This document shows, one piece after another, positions 1 to 10,960 of a stretch of DNA of 64,000 bases. The translations under genes were made by a program, and so were the position numbers. This DNA comes from Phycicoccus sp. HDW14 (GTDB lineage: Bacteria > Actinomycetota > Actinomycetes > Actinomycetales > Dermatophilaceae): the NCBI RefSeq assembly GCF_011383005.1, contig NZ_CP049935.1, positions 1,736,001 to 1,800,000 of the forward strand, read 5' to 3'. Within the stretch, counting starts at the first letter, position 1, and every line of letters begins with the position of its first letter. The notes beneath the pieces were generated by a model. The model saw only the letters and a program-made list of their open reading frames with translations, ran no database searches and was not told the DNA's origin.

Positions 1-677
1 CTGGATGCGCGTGCCGGTGTCGACACCGGCCGGCACCTTGAGGGTGAGGGTACGGCGGGTGCGGACCCGGCCGTCGCCGCTGCACTCGTAGCAGGGGTCG
101 GTGATGATCTCGCCGAAGCCCTGGCACGTCATGCACGGTCGCGTGGTCATCACCTGGCCGAGGAAGCTGCGCTGCACCTGCCGGATCTCGCCGCGGCCCT
201 CGCAGACGTCGCAGGTGCGGGCGCCGGTGCCGGGCTGCCGGCCGTCGCCGTGGCAGGTGCCGCAGGCCACCGCGGTGTCGACGGTCAGCTCCTTCTCGCC
301 ACCGAAGACGGCGTCGCCGAGGTCGATGTCGAGGCGGACGAGGGCGTCCTGGCCGCGGGTCATCCGCGAGCGCGGGCCGGCCGAGCCGCCGGGGCCTGGC
401 CGCCGAAGAAGGCGTCCATGATGTCGCTGAACGAGAAGCCCTGGCCGAAGCTCGCGGCGCCGTTGGAGTAGGGGTCGGCGCCCATGTCGTAGGAGCGGCG
501 CTTGTCGGCGTCGGAGAGCACGTCGTAGGCCTGGGAGACCTTCTTGAACTGCTCCTCGGCCTCCTCGCCCGGGTTGACGTCGGGGTGCAGGCGGCGGGCC
601 GCCCGGCGGTAGGCGCGCTTGATGTCCTCGGCGCTCGCGTCGCGCGCGACCCCGAGGTCGGCGTAGTAGTCGTTCAC
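1..677 (-). CDS. dnaJ: Chaperone DnaJ (partial, frame break)
   Basis: Hsp40 co-chaperone that stimulates the DnaK ATPase and hands over unfolded clients. The gene runs off the left edge, so the C-terminus is missing. Visible are the J-domain (residues 1-68, HPD at 31-33), a Gly/Phe-rich linker, and then the zinc domain with four CxxCxGxG repeats ([32 protein letters not shown]). The J-domain and the zinc domain lie in different frames. The switch falls in the GC run near 388-394, where one extra base restores a continuous Gly-rich linker, so a sequencing deletion is likely. It lies just downstream of hrcA on the same strand, the usual actinobacterial hrcA-dnaJ pair, and should share its CIRCE-controlled promoter. 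Confidence 0.95.
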
Positions 678-715
678 GGGTGGAAGGTCCTCCGTGGGTC
701 GGCGGGTGGCTCGCC

Positions 716-1747
716 TCAGTCGGCGAGGATGCGGGAGACGTACGTGGCGACGGCGCGCACGGCGGCCATCGTCGAGGGGTAGTCCATGCGGGTCGGGCCG
801 ACGACCCCGAGGCCGGCGACGAGGTCGGACCCGGCGCCGTAGCCCGTCGTGACCATCGACGTCGACTGGAGCCCGGCGTACGGGTTCTCGTGCCCGATGC
901 GCACCGCGAGGGTGCCGCCCTGCTCGGCGACGGTGCCGAGCAGGCGCAGCAGCACGACGTGCTCCTCGAGGGCCTCGAGCACCGGGCCGATGCTCTGGGT
1001 GAAGTCGGCGCCGGCGCGCGCGAGGTTGGCCGTGCCGGCGAGGACGACGCGCTCCTCGCGCTCCTCGACGAGGGAGTCCTCGAGCGCGGTGACGACGGCG
1101 CGACAGACCTCGCGCACGGTCGGGTCGAGCCGGTCGGGCACGGACGCGAGCTCGGTGGAGGCGTCGGCGAGCACCCGCCCGCCGGTGGCCGCGTTGAGCT
1201 CGGTGCGCAGGGTGGCCAGGGTGGCCTCGCCGTCGTCGGTGAGCAGGTCGGTGCCGACGTCGACGACCCGCTGCTCGACCCGCCCGGTCGTGGTGATGAG
1301 CACGACGAGCAGCCGCGGCCCGCCGATGGGCACGAGCTCGACGTGGCGCACCGAGGAGCGCGACAGCGACGGGTACTGGACGACCGCCACCTGCCGGGTG
1401 AGGGACGCCAGCAGGCGCACGGTGCGGTCGACGACGTCGTCGAGGTCGACGGCCCCCTCGAGCAGGTGCCCGATGGCGCGCTGCTCGGCGGGGCTCATCG
1501 GCTTGACCTGCGAGAGGCGGTCGACGAAGACCCGGTAGCCGGCGTCGGTGGGGATGCGGCCGGCGCTCGTGTGCGGAGCGGCGATCAGCCCCTCCTCCTC
1601 GAGCGCGGCCATGTCGTTGCGGACGGTCGCGGCCGACACCCCGAGCTGGTGGCGGTCGAGCAGGGCCTTGGAGCCGACGGGCTCGGAGGTCTGCACGTAG
1701 TCCTGGACGATGGCCCGCAGGACACGCAGGCGACGGTCCTCGCTCAT
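716..1747 (-). CDS. hrcA: Heat-inducible transcription repressor HrcA
   Basis: Repressor that binds CIRCE operators and shuts off heat-shock genes until chaperones are titrated. The protein has 343 residues, with an N-terminal winged helix ([16 protein letters not shown], then [14 protein letters not shown]) followed by the GAF-like core. The ATG at 1747 is preferred because GGAGG lies 8 bases upstream. A GTG nine bases further upstream overlaps that GGAGG and is less likely. dnaJ follows 38 bases downstream on the same strand. A perfect CIRCE element lies about 47 bases upstream of the start, which implies autoregulation. Confidence 0.97.
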   Translation of the reverse strand: MSEDRRLRVLRAIVQDYVQTSEPVGSKALLDRHQLGVSAATVRNDMAALEEEGLIAAPHTSAGRIPTDAGYRVFVDRLSQVKPMSPAEQRAIGHLLEGAVDLDDVVDRTVRLLASLTRQVAVVQYPSLSRSSVRHVELVPIGGPRLLVVLITTTGRVEQRVVDVGTDLLTDDGEATLATLRTELNAATGGRVLADASTELASVPDRLDPTVREVCRAVVTALEDSLVEEREERVVLAGTANLARAGADFTQSIGPVLEALEEHVVLLRLLGTVAEQGGTLAVRIGHENPYAGLQSTSMVTTGYGAGSDLVAGLGVVGPTRMDYPSTMAAVRAVATYVSRILAD

Positions 1748-1793
1748 CGGGTCCACCTCCGGGCGCTCGTCGGGTCGGGTCGGCGGCGGGGGG

Positions 1794-1820
1794 TTGGCAC
1801 TCTCGCCGTCAGAGTGCCAA
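1794..1820 (-). promoter_or_regulatory. CIRCE operator (HrcA binding site)
   Basis: TTGGCACTC, nine bases, then GAGTGCCAA: a perfect 9-bp inverted repeat with the 9-base spacer that defines CIRCE. It lies between hrcA (minus) and the DUF3097 gene (plus). Its position fits control of hrcA-dnaJ by HrcA. Confidence 0.95.
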
Positions 1821-1914
1821 TCCTACGTGTTCGGGCCGCCTCGCGCGAAAGCCGGAGCCGGGCGAGGCGCGCCGGTCCGCGGCCGGGCGGCCCCGGCGGG
1901 CTAGCCTCGCCGCC

Positions 1915-2799
1915 GTGACGGACAGGTACGGCGCCGACGTGCTCTCGGGCGACTGGAGGAAGCCCCCGCGCGGGCGCTCGGTCGAGCTGCCCGCCGAGAC
2001 CGGCACCGTCGTCGAGGAGGTCGAGACCGGCTGGGTCGGGGCGGTCGTGCGCGTCGAGAAGGCCGGCGGCGTGCACGTCGTCCACCTCGAGGACCGGCGC
2101 GGACGGGTGCGCGGCTTCCCCCTGGGGCCCGGCTTCCTCGTCGACGGCTCCCCCGTGCGGCTCGTCGCCCCGAAGGTCGCCGCGCAGGCCCGGCTCGACG
2201 CGGCTCGTGCGGGGTCGGAGCGCACGGCCAGCGGCTCGCGCGCCGTGCAGGGGCAGCGGGCCCGCGTGGCCAGCGGGTCGCGGATCTTCGTCGAGGGCAA
2301 GCACGACGCCGAGCTCGTCGAGAAGGTCTGGGGCGACGACCTGCGCGTCGAGGGCGTCGTCGTCGAGCGGCTCGACGGCGTCGACGACCTCGCCGGAGCC
2401 ATCCGCGACTTCGCCCCCGGACCCGGACGCCGGATGGGCGTGCTCGTCGACCACCTCGTTCCCGGTACCAAGGAGTCGCGCGTCGTCGACGAGGCCCGCC
2501 GGCTGCGGCCGTGGGCTCAGCACGTGCTCGTCGTCGGCCACCCCTACGTCGACGTCTGGCAGTCGGTGAAGCCGGGGCGCCTCGGCATGAACGCCTGGCC
2601 GGTCATCCCGCGCGGCACGTCGTGGAAGCACGGCATCGCCGCCCACCTCGGGTGGCCGCACGACACCCAGGCCGACATGGCGCGGGCCTGGCGGCGCATC
2701 CTGGCCTCGGTGGGGTCTTGGACCGACCTCGAGCCCGAGCTGCTCGGCCGGGTCGAGGAGCTCATCGACTTCGTCACGGCGCCGTCGGCGCAGGCCTAG
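1915..2799 (+). CDS. DUF3097 family protein with TOPRIM-like motifs
   Basis: A 294-residue actinobacterial protein of unknown function, recognised as DUF3097 from its overall sequence. The GTG start follows directly on the hrcA control region. The central part contains FVEGKHDAELVEK (about residues 122-134) and, some 50 residues on, VLVDHLVPGTKES. Together these resemble the two core motifs of TOPRIM domains as in RNase M5 (VEGxxD, then DxDxxGE), although the second acidic position is replaced by Leu. The TOPRIM reading is my inference; the family itself is uncharacterised. It is convergent with a TfoX-like gene, and the two stop codons overlap. Confidence 0.85.
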   Translation: MTDRYGADVLSGDWRKPPRGRSVELPAETGTVVEEVETGWVGAVVRVEKAGGVHVVHLEDRRGRVRGFPLGPGFLVDGSPVRLVAPKVAAQARLDAARAGSERTASGSRAVQGQRARVASGSRIFVEGKHDAELVEKVWGDDLRVEGVVVERLDGVDDLAGAIRDFAPGPGRRMGVLVDHLVPGTKESRVVDEARRLRPWAQHVLVVGHPYVDVWQSVKPGRLGMNAWPVIPRGTSWKHGIAAHLGWPHDTQADMARAWRRILASVGSWTDLEPELLGRVEELIDFVTAPSAQA

Positions 2800-3104
2800 G
2801 GGGCTCCGGCGGCCCGGGCCGCGGCGACGCCCACGTCGAGCCATCCGCGCAGGGCGGCGTCGTCGGCGAGGACGTCGGCGTGCACGTCGACCCAGCCGCG
2901 GCTGGAGCGGCCGCCCATGACCATCGGCTCGACCCCCGCCCGGCCGACGAGGTCGTCGAAGTCGGCGGTCCCTGTGCGCACGAGCAGGCCGCGGGGCCCG
3001 ACCGAGCAGGCCAGCGCCCCGTCGACCATGAAGCCGACACCCCCGAACATCCGCTTCTCCTCGGCGGGCGGGAGGGCGGCGCGCACGCGCTCGAGCAGCT
3101 CCAT
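2796..3104 (-). CDS. TfoX N-terminal domain protein
   Basis: A 102-residue protein matching the stand-alone TfoX N-terminal domain. It begins MELLERVRAALPP and then has the typical KRMFGGVGFMVDG segment and a repeated hydrophobic strand pattern (LACSVGPRGLLVR). In gamma-proteobacteria TfoX/Sxy regulates competence, but short single-domain versions in actinobacteria have no established role. The ATG at 3104 was chosen because the reading upstream lacks family similarity. Its stop overlaps the stop of the convergent DUF3097 gene. Confidence 0.85.
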   Translation of the reverse strand: MELLERVRAALPPAEEKRMFGGVGFMVDGALACSVGPRGLLVRTGTADFDDLVGRAGVEPMVMGGRSSRGWVDVHADVLADDAALRGWLDVGVAAARAAGAP

Positions 3105-3250
3105 GGCGCCAGTGTGGCCGCGCTCGACCCGGCGCGGTAGGGGTCGGCCCTGACCGGACCCCGAGCCGGACCCCGACCCACCCCCGGAACCGCTTGGGCG
3201 GGGGCCGCGTCGGGTGTTCGATGGGACCAGGAACCCACCGAGGAGGAGCA

Positions 3251-3921
3251 ATGAGCGAGAACACCCCGCGCGAGGACGCCCCGCAGGGCGACCCGACGGA
3301 GGTCGTGCCCCCGCCCCCGCCCGCGAGCGACCCCACCGCCGCGTTCGAGCCGGCCACGGCCGAGAGCGCACCGGAGCCGCCGGCCGTCGCCGACGTCCCC
3401 GAGCCCCCGGCCCCGCCGGCGCCCGCACCCGGGTGGGAGACCCCGGCCGCCGGCTCGGTCCCCCCGCCGCCCCCGAGCCGCAGTACGCCCCACCGCAGGC
3501 GGTCGGCGCGCCGCCCCAGTACCAGCAGCCGCAGTACCAGCAGCCCTACGCCGCCCCGGTCGCGGCTGCCCCGATGTCGCCCCAGGACGAGAAGACGTGG
3601 GGCATGGCAGCGCACGGCATCGCCCTGGCCGCCACGGTGTTCAGCGGAGGCTTTCTGTCCTTCGTCGCCGCGCTCGTGATGTACCTGATCGTCAAGGACC
3701 GTGGTCCCTTCGTGCGGGCCCACACGGCGAACGCGCTCAACGTCCAGATCCTCGTCGGGATCGTCTTCGTCGTCTCGATCCCGCTGATGTTCGTGCTCAT
3801 CGGCTTCTTCACCTTCGCTGCCGCGTGGGTCTTCGCCGTGGTCGTCCACATCGTCGGCATCATCAAGGCGAACAACGGCGAGTGGTGGGACCCGCCGATG
3901 ACCCCGAAGTTCGTCCGCTGA
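3251..3921 (+). CDS. DUF4870 (Tic20-like) membrane protein, frame break
   Basis: Small integral membrane protein of unknown function, about 223 residues after correction. It opens with a Pro/Ala/Glu-rich cytoplasmic region (residues 1-110, ending in QYQQPQYQQPY repeats), followed by the DUF4870 domain with hydrophobic spans near FSGGFLSFVAALVMYLIV and from ILVGIVF through VVHIVGII. The start ATG follows a strong AGGAGG at 3241-3246. The frame changes in the C run at 3470-3474. One added C gives a continuous PPPPPEPQY, so a base was probably lost there. It ends just before a hairpin shared with convergent hemW. Confidence 0.85.
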
Positions 3922-3942
3922 CCCACCGCTGACCGACCGGCC

Positions 3943-3990
3943 CGTGCGCCGGCTGCCGGTCCCGCTCAGGGGCCGAGCAGCCGGCGCACG
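3943..3990. terminator. Convergent terminator hairpin (DUF4870 gene / hemW)
   Basis: Perfect 14-bp inverted repeat, CGTGCGCCGGCTGC against GCAGCCGGCGCACG, with a 20-base loop. It lies between two convergent genes, and the hemW stop codon falls inside the loop. There is no U-tract, as is common for GC-rich actinobacterial terminators. Confidence 0.7.
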
Positions 3991-5194
3991 ACCGTGTCGG
4001 CGAGCAGCCGCCCGCGCAGGGTGAGCACCGCCCGCCGGTCGCGGACCGCCGGGGCTCCCTCGAGCAGGCCGTCGGCGACGAGCCCGGCCACGGCGGTGCG
4101 CCCGGCGCCGTCGAGGCGGCCGAGGTCGAGGCCGTCGCGCAGCCGGACCCCGAGCAGCACCTCCTCGTCGTGGCGCTGCTCGTCGGTCAGGACCTCGCGT
4201 CCGGCCGCCGGCGACTCGCCCGCGGCCAGCCGCGCCGCGTAGGCCCGCGGGTGCTTGACGTTCCACCAGCGGACCCCGCCGACGTGGCCGTGGGCCCCCG
4301 GGCCGACGCCCCACCAGGACCCGCCCCGCCAGTAGCCCTCGTTGTGCCGACACCGTCCGGCGGGCGTCCGCGACCAGTTGCTCACCTCGTACCAGTCGTA
4401 GCCGGCCTGTGCGAGAACGGAGTCCGCGAGCTCGTACTTGTCCGCCTCGTCGTCACCGTCCGGCGCCGGCAGCTCGCCACGACGCACCTGCACCGCCATC
4501 CGGGTGCCCTCCTCGACGACGAGGGCGTACGCCGACACGTGGTCGGGCTCGTGCGCCAACGCCGCGTCCAGGCTGGTCCGCCAGTCCTCGAGCGACTCCC
4601 CGGGCGTGCCGTAGATGAGGTCGAGGCTCGTCGCGATCCCGGCCGCCCGGGCCGCCACCACCGCCGTGCCGACGCGGGCCGGGTCGTGGGTGCGGTCGAG
4701 GGTGCGCAGCACGTGCGGCACGGCGCTCTGCATCCCGATGCTCACCCGCGTGAAGCCGCCCTCGGCCAGCACCTCGAGGCTCTCGGGGTCACCGAGTCGG
4801 GGTTGGCCTCGGTGCTCACCTCGGCGTCGGAGGCGAGCCCGAACCGGTCGCGCACCCCGTCGAGCAGTCGGACGAGGTCGGGTGCCGGCAGCAGCGTGGG
4901 CGTGCCACCGCCGACGAAGACGGTGTCGACGACGGGCGCCGCGTCGCCGAGCACTCGCCGGGCGAGGTCGAGCTCGGCGAGGGCCGTCCCGGCGAAGTCG
5001 GCGGTCGAGGCACCCGGTCCGAGCTCGGTCAGCGTGTAGGTGTTGAAGTCGCAGTAGCCGCAGCGGACCGCGCAGAACGGGACGTGCAGGTAGATGCCGA
5101 ACGGTCCGTCGCCGAGCCGCGCGAGGGCGTCGTCGGGCAGCTCGCCGGACGCGGGGGCCGGCTCTCCGTCGGGCAGTCGGGGCACGCCGTCCAT
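3966..5194 (-). CDS. hemW: Radical SAM heme chaperone HemW, frame break
   Basis: HemW binds heme and delivers it to respiratory proteins, and is often mis-annotated as oxygen-independent coproporphyrinogen oxidase. After correction it has about 409 residues. The N-terminal part has YLHVPFCAVRCGYCDF, the radical-SAM CxxxCxxC plus the downstream FNTY typical of HemW, and VFVGGGTPTLL. The C-terminal part has GVGPGAHG. The two halves are in different frames, with the switch at the run of G at 4785-4788. One inserted base joins TEANPDSVTP to ESLEVLAEGG. Start ATG 5194; the divergent phosphatase gene begins 57 bases away. It lies between lepA and hrcA, the standard actinobacterial order. Confidence 0.93.
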
Positions 5195-5251
5195 CGTGTC
5201 ACCCGCGCGGGCACCCGGCGCCGGACGCCCTGGCCGCCGACCTAGGATGGC

Positions 5252-6037
5252 GTGGTGCCGGACCGCTGGATCGACCTCGACGGACTCGTCAACATGCGCG
5301 ACGTCGGCGGTCTGCCGACCCGCGACGGCGGCACCACGGTGTCCCGCAGGCTGATCCGCTCGGACAACCTCCAGGACCTCTCCGAGCTCGACGTCGACCG
5401 GCTCGTCCACGAGCTCGGCGTCACCGACGTCGTCGACCTGCGCACCGAGACCGAGCTGCACCTCGACGGCCCCGGGCCGCTGCGGCGCACCACCGACCTC
5501 GCGCACCACCACCACTCACTGCTGCCGCAGCGCGCCCCGGAGAGCGCCGACGAGATCGCCGCCCGCGCACTGGCCCTGCCGCAGGACGAGCGACCGGTGC
5601 GCGACGCCGCCTTCTGGTCCGAGCACTACCTCGGCTACCTCGCCAAGCGCCCCGACTCCGTGTCCGCCGCCCTGCGCGTCGTCGCCGACGCCGCGGGTGC
5701 GGCCGTCGTGCACTGCGCCGCGGGCAAGGACCGCACCGGCACGGTCGTGGCCATGGCCCTCGACGTCGCCGGCGTACCGCGCGAGGAGATCGTCGCCGAC
5801 TACGCCCTGTCCGCCGAGCGGATCGAGGCGATCATCCGTCGGGTCGCCGGCTCCGACGCCCACGGGCCGTTCCTCAGGGAACAGTCCGTCGCCGACCAGA
5901 CGCCGCGCGCCGAGACGATGGAGGCGATCCTCGACGCCGTGGCCGACGGCTGGGGCGACGCGGCCGGCTGGCTGCGCGCGCAGGGCTGGGGCGACGACGA
6001 CGTCCAGCGGCTGCGGGCCCGGTTGACCCAGCCCTGA
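5252..6037 (+). CDS. Tyrosine-protein phosphatase family protein
   Basis: A 261-residue protein of the bacterial Tyr/Ser phosphatase family (MptpB-like). Near the N-terminus is NMRDVGGLPT, then RSDNL, and the signature loop HCAAGKDRTG at 154-163 (nucleophile Cys155, Arg161). Substrate is unknown: relatives act on phosphotyrosine or phosphoinositides. Two adjacent GTG codons (5252, 5255) can start it. No regulator or kinase partner is adjacent. Confidence 0.9.
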   Translation: MVPDRWIDLDGLVNMRDVGGLPTRDGGTTVSRRLIRSDNLQDLSELDVDRLVHELGVTDVVDLRTETELHLDGPGPLRRTTDLAHHHHSLLPQRAPESADEIAARALALPQDERPVRDAAFWSEHYLGYLAKRPDSVSAALRVVADAAGAAVVHCAAGKDRTGTVVAMALDVAGVPREEIVADYALSAERIEAIIRRVAGSDAHGPFLREQSVADQTPRAETMEAILDAVADGWGDAAGWLRAQGWGDDDVQRLRARLTQP

Positions 6038-6052
6038 CGGCGCCGGTCCCGG

Positions 6053-6523
6053 TCAGCGGGAGGGCTTCTCGCTGACGTAGATGGTGATGGTCCCCTCGAC
6101 GACGACGGTGCCGTCGGTGCGCACCGCCCGAACACGCACCGGGACGTCCCCCGCGGCGCCCACCTCCCAGTCGGCCGGGTCGGTCTCCGCGACGCAGAGC
6201 AGGTCGGTCGTCGACTTCGCGAGGTAGGCGACGGTCATCCCCTTGGGGATCCAGCGGTGGGTGGACGGCGTCGTGGCCTCGGCGAGCAGACCCATCGCGG
6301 CCTCGAGCCCGTTGCACACCGCGATGGCGTGGACGGTGCCGATGTGGTTCTGGACGCCCCAGCGCTTGCCGACGACGAGCTCGGCGTGGTGCGGGCGCAC
6401 CTCGCGCACCTGCGGCCGTACCGTCCGGAAGTAGGGCGCCTTGAGCGAGAACAGGAGGGAGAAGGCCCGCCGTCCCCCGGGTCGGGCGGACAGTCGACGG
6501 TAGAGCGCCACGGTGTCGGTCAC
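6053..6523 (-). CDS. DUF4442 hotdog-fold protein (putative thioesterase)
   Basis: A 156-residue protein of the hotdog-fold DUF4442 family, related to acyl-CoA thioesterases. Recognisable are the LKAPYF opening segment, the NHIGTVHAIAVCNGLEAAMG helix region and strand GTITIYVSEKPSR at the C-terminus. Catalysis has not been shown for the family. It starts at GTG 6523 and converges on the phosphatase gene with 15 bases between stops. Confidence 0.8.
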   Translation of the reverse strand: MTDTVALYRRLSARPGGRRAFSLLFSLKAPYFRTVRPQVREVRPHHAELVVGKRWGVQNHIGTVHAIAVCNGLEAAMGLLAEATTPSTHRWIPKGMTVAYLAKSTTDLLCVAETDPADWEVGAAGDVPVRVRAVRTDGTVVVEGTITIYVSEKPSR

Positions 6524-6575
6524 GCCGGTGATGTTACCCGGCGGTAACCGTCGGGCGGTCGCCTAGCGTGGCCGG

Positions 6576-7145
6576 GTGAGCACCCCCCTGCCCGGTCAGC
6601 CCGGCTTCGTCCTGCCCGACCCCGCCGACCGGCCCCACTTCGAGCGCCGCGCCGTCCGCGTGCTGGTCCTCGACGAGGACGAGCGCGTCCTGCTCTTCCT
6701 CGACTCCGACCTCGGGCTCGACCCGGTCGCGCACTGGTGGGACACCCCCGGCGGCGGCGTCGACCCCGGCGAGTCCGACCGCGAGGCCGTCGTCCGCGAG
6801 CTCGCCGAGGAGACCGGCCAGGTCGTCGAGGACGCCGACGTCGTCGGTCCGTTGTTCGAACGGCTCGTCGTCCACGGCTACAGCGACAAGGTCGTCGAGC
6901 AGACCGAGGTCTGGTTCGCCGTGCGCCGGCCCGCCTTCGAGGTCGACGCCTCCGGTTACACCGAGGAGGAGCGGCTCTGCATCGCCGAGACCCGGTGGTG
7001 GTCCCTCGCCGACCTCGCGAGCGCCCCCGACGAGGTGTGGCCCGCCGACCTCGCCGACCTCGTCGCCCTCGTCGACCGCCCGGACGCCTGGCGAGCGGGA
7101 GCCGTCGCGGGCGAGCCGGTCGAGGAGTCCTCGCTCCCGGCCTGA
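6576..7145 (+). CDS. Nudix hydrolase
   Basis: A 189-residue pyrophosphohydrolase of the Nudix superfamily, which hydrolyses nucleoside diphosphates linked to another moiety. The Nudix box fits GX5EX7REUXEEXGU: it begins GGGVDPGESDREAV and continues VRELAEETGQV (about residues 61-85). The strand before it is HWWDTPGG. The specific substrate cannot be read. Start GTG 6576 follows 52 bases after the divergent DUF4442 start. It ends in a hairpin shared with the convergent MFS gene. Confidence 0.92.
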   Translation: MSTPLPGQPGFVLPDPADRPHFERRAVRVLVLDEDERVLLFLDSDLGLDPVAHWWDTPGGGVDPGESDREAVVRELAEETGQVVEDADVVGPLFERLVVHGYSDKVVEQTEVWFAVRRPAFEVDASGYTEEERLCIAETRWWSLADLASAPDEVWPADLADLVALVDRPDAWRAGAVAGEPVEESSLPA

Positions 7146-7163
7146 GCCGTCAGGCCGGGAGCG
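7132..7163. terminator. Bidirectional terminator hairpin (Nudix / MFS)
   Basis: Perfect 14-bp stem CGCTCCCGGCCTGA / TCAGGCCGGGAGCG with a GCCG loop. The TGA stops of both convergent genes lie at mirrored positions in the stem. Confidence 0.8.
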
Positions 7164-8340
7164 CACCGTCGTGCGCCACCGGGCGGTGACGAGCACCGCG
7201 AGCCCGAGCAGCACGAGCACGCCGCAGCCGAGGAACACCCCCGGGTAGCCGAGCGAGCTCGTGCCGCCGAGGGCGATGACCGGTCCGGCGACGATGGCCC
7301 CGACGCGCGTGGTGTTCATGAAGAGGCTGGAGGCCAGGCCTGGACGGCCGATGACGTCCTGGAACAGGGTCAGCCCGACCCCGGACATCGTCGCGATGAA
7401 CACCGCGTTCGGCAGCTGGCCGGCGACGAGCACCACCGGCGAGGGCACCAGCACCATCGCCGCGTAGTACGTGAGCCCGGCGAGGCAGCCGACGGCGACG
7501 ACCTTCCGGGGCCCGAACCGCGCGGTGATGCGCCCGAGGACCACGAGGATCGGGATCTCCAGGGCGGCACAGGTCCCGAGGGCCAGGCCGCTCCACTCGA
7601 GGTCGAGCCCGAGCTCGTCGGTGACGAGCAGCGGCAGCGAGGAGACGGCGGCGTTGAGGGCCGCGCCGAGGGCCACGAACGTCGCGAGCAGGACGAGCAC
7701 GTCCGGCCGGCGCAGCGTGGCCCCCATCGGGTCACCGGTCGGGGCGGGCGACGCGCGTGCGGGGAGGTCGCGTGCGCGTGCATCATCACGCGGGTCAGCG
7801 CCAGCCCGAGGGTCCCGAGGGCCGCCACGACCCACAGCACCGAGCGCTGGCCGAGCACCCCCATGAGGAAGGCCGCGAACGGCGGCCCGCCGACCCACGC
7901 GAACGAGAACACCGCCCGGGTGCGCATGATCTGCTGCACGCTCGCGCCGGTGTGCCGCTGGTAGGCGAAGATCAGGCCGATGGCGATGCCGGCCGGGCCG
8001 CCGAGCGCCACGAGGGCGAGGACGGCCAGCGGCAGGGTCGTCGCGAGGGCCAGGGCCGTGGTCAGGGCGATGGTGAAGCCGCCGCACCAGAGCAGCGGCT
8101 CGAGGTAGTCACCGCGGCGGTCGGCCCGGGTGGGCACGACGAGCGTCGAGACGAAGCCGCTGACGTTGTAGGCGGCCAGCGCCAGGCCGACCTCGGCCGC
8201 CGACGCCCCGTAGAGCGAGACGAGGATGATGCCGATCGCCGGGTTGAGGAAGGCGAACTGGGTGCCCCACAGCAGGGCCGCGGTGGGGACGAGCAGCGCG
8301 CGTCGGTGGCCGGCGAGGAAACCCGACCTCGCGACCGGCG

Positions 8341-8344
<4 letters not shown>
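7150..8344 (-). CDS. MFS transporter, SetB-like sugar efflux type, frame break
   Basis: Membrane transporter of the major facilitator superfamily with an expected 12 spans, about 398 residues after correction. The segment [20 protein letters not shown] is characteristic of the SET sugar-efflux group, so sugar or drug export is likely, with the substrate unknown. The N-terminal half (through MMHAHATSP) and the C-terminal half (from [13 protein letters not shown]) are in different frames. One base is missing in the G run at 7761-7764. A second lost base near 7166-7168 would bring in the TGA at 7150 (ending TTGALPA); without it the frame runs on through the opposite gene. The GTG start overlaps the lepA stop (GTGA), so translation is probably coupled to lepA. 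Confidence 0.8.
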
Positions 8345-10272
<1,928 letters not shown>

Positions 10273-10317
10273 GTCGGGCTCCCGGGTCCGAACGGGATCG
10301 ACGGGCGCTGGTCGCCG

Positions 10318-10331
10318 CGGCTCGCGAGCCG
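10318..10331. repeat. 14-bp palindrome CGGCTCGCGAGCCG (single copy)
   Basis: Perfect 14-bp palindrome in the lepA/MazF-like intergenic gap. The identical sequence occurs twice more at 37401-37475, also outside genes. Function unknown. Confidence 0.8.
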
Positions 10332-10365
10332 GGTGCGGGGCGCGGCGGCTGGCTAGGGTCGGCCC

Positions 10366-10884
10366 ATGCAGTGGCAGCGCGTGCTCCGGCCGATCCTCGA
10401 CACGGCGGCGCGAGGATTGCGGCGTTCGGGCACCCGACCGCAGTCCGGTCCCACCACGTCACGCACGCCTCACCCCGGCGGCGGCTACCCCGGCGACTAC
10501 ACGGGCCCCCTCGAGCCCGAGTACGCCCCGAACCCGGACGGGCGCCCCGACCCCGGCGAGGTCGTCTGGACCTGGGTGCCGTACGAGGAGGACCACGGCC
10601 AGGGCAAGGACCGACCGGTGCTCGTCGTCGGCCGCGACGGCCGCTGGCTGCTCGCCCTCCAGCTGACCAGCCAGGACCACGACCGCGACGCCGGGCAGGA
10701 GCGCGCCGCCGGCCGGCTCTGGGTCGACGTCGGCTCCGGCGCCTGGGACACCCGTGGGCGCCCGAGCGAGGTGCGGGTCAACCGGGTCATCCGAGTCGAC
10801 CCGGACCGGGTGCGGCGCGAGGGCGCCGTCCTCCCCCGCGACCGCTTCGACGCCGTCGCCGAGGCCGTCCGCCGGGCCACCTGA
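10366..10884 (+). CDS. PemK/MazF-like domain protein, no antitoxin adjacent
   Basis: A 172-residue protein whose C-terminal 110 residues resemble the PemK/MazF fold. It has [26 protein letters not shown] near residues 64-90, where the PGEVVW and KDRPVLVV strands correspond to the MazF beta-barrel, and later [14 protein letters not shown]. The N-terminal 50 residues are a positively charged then Gly/Pro-rich leader not found in classical MazF toxins. No short antitoxin gene lies on either side, so toxin activity is doubtful. Such stand-alone versions are common in actinobacteria. Start ATG 10366. Confidence 0.82.
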   Translation: MQWQRVLRPILDTAARGLRRSGTRPQSGPTTSRTPHPGGGYPGDYTGPLEPEYAPNPDGRPDPGEVVWTWVPYEEDHGQGKDRPVLVVGRDGRWLLALQLTSQDHDRDAGQERAAGRLWVDVGSGAWDTRGRPSEVRVNRVIRVDPDRVRREGAVLPRDRFDAVAEAVRRAT

Positions 10885-10910
10885 CCGGCACCGACCCACG
10901 CCGCACGCGC

Positions 10911-10943
10911 GAGGGCCCGTCACCCAGTGGGTGACGGGCCCTC
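10911..10943. terminator. Bidirectional terminator hairpin (MazF-like / rpsT)
   Basis: Perfect 15-bp stem GAGGGCCCGTCACCC / GGGTGACGGGCCCTC with a 3-base loop, between the convergent MazF-like gene and rpsT. Confidence 0.85.
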
Positions 10944-10960
10944 GGTGCGAGGCGCTCGGC

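Noticed and set aside
680..1918. Long plus-strand open frame opposite hrcA
   Set aside because: High GC gives long antisense frames; low-complexity composition and no homology, while hrcA on the other strand is clear.
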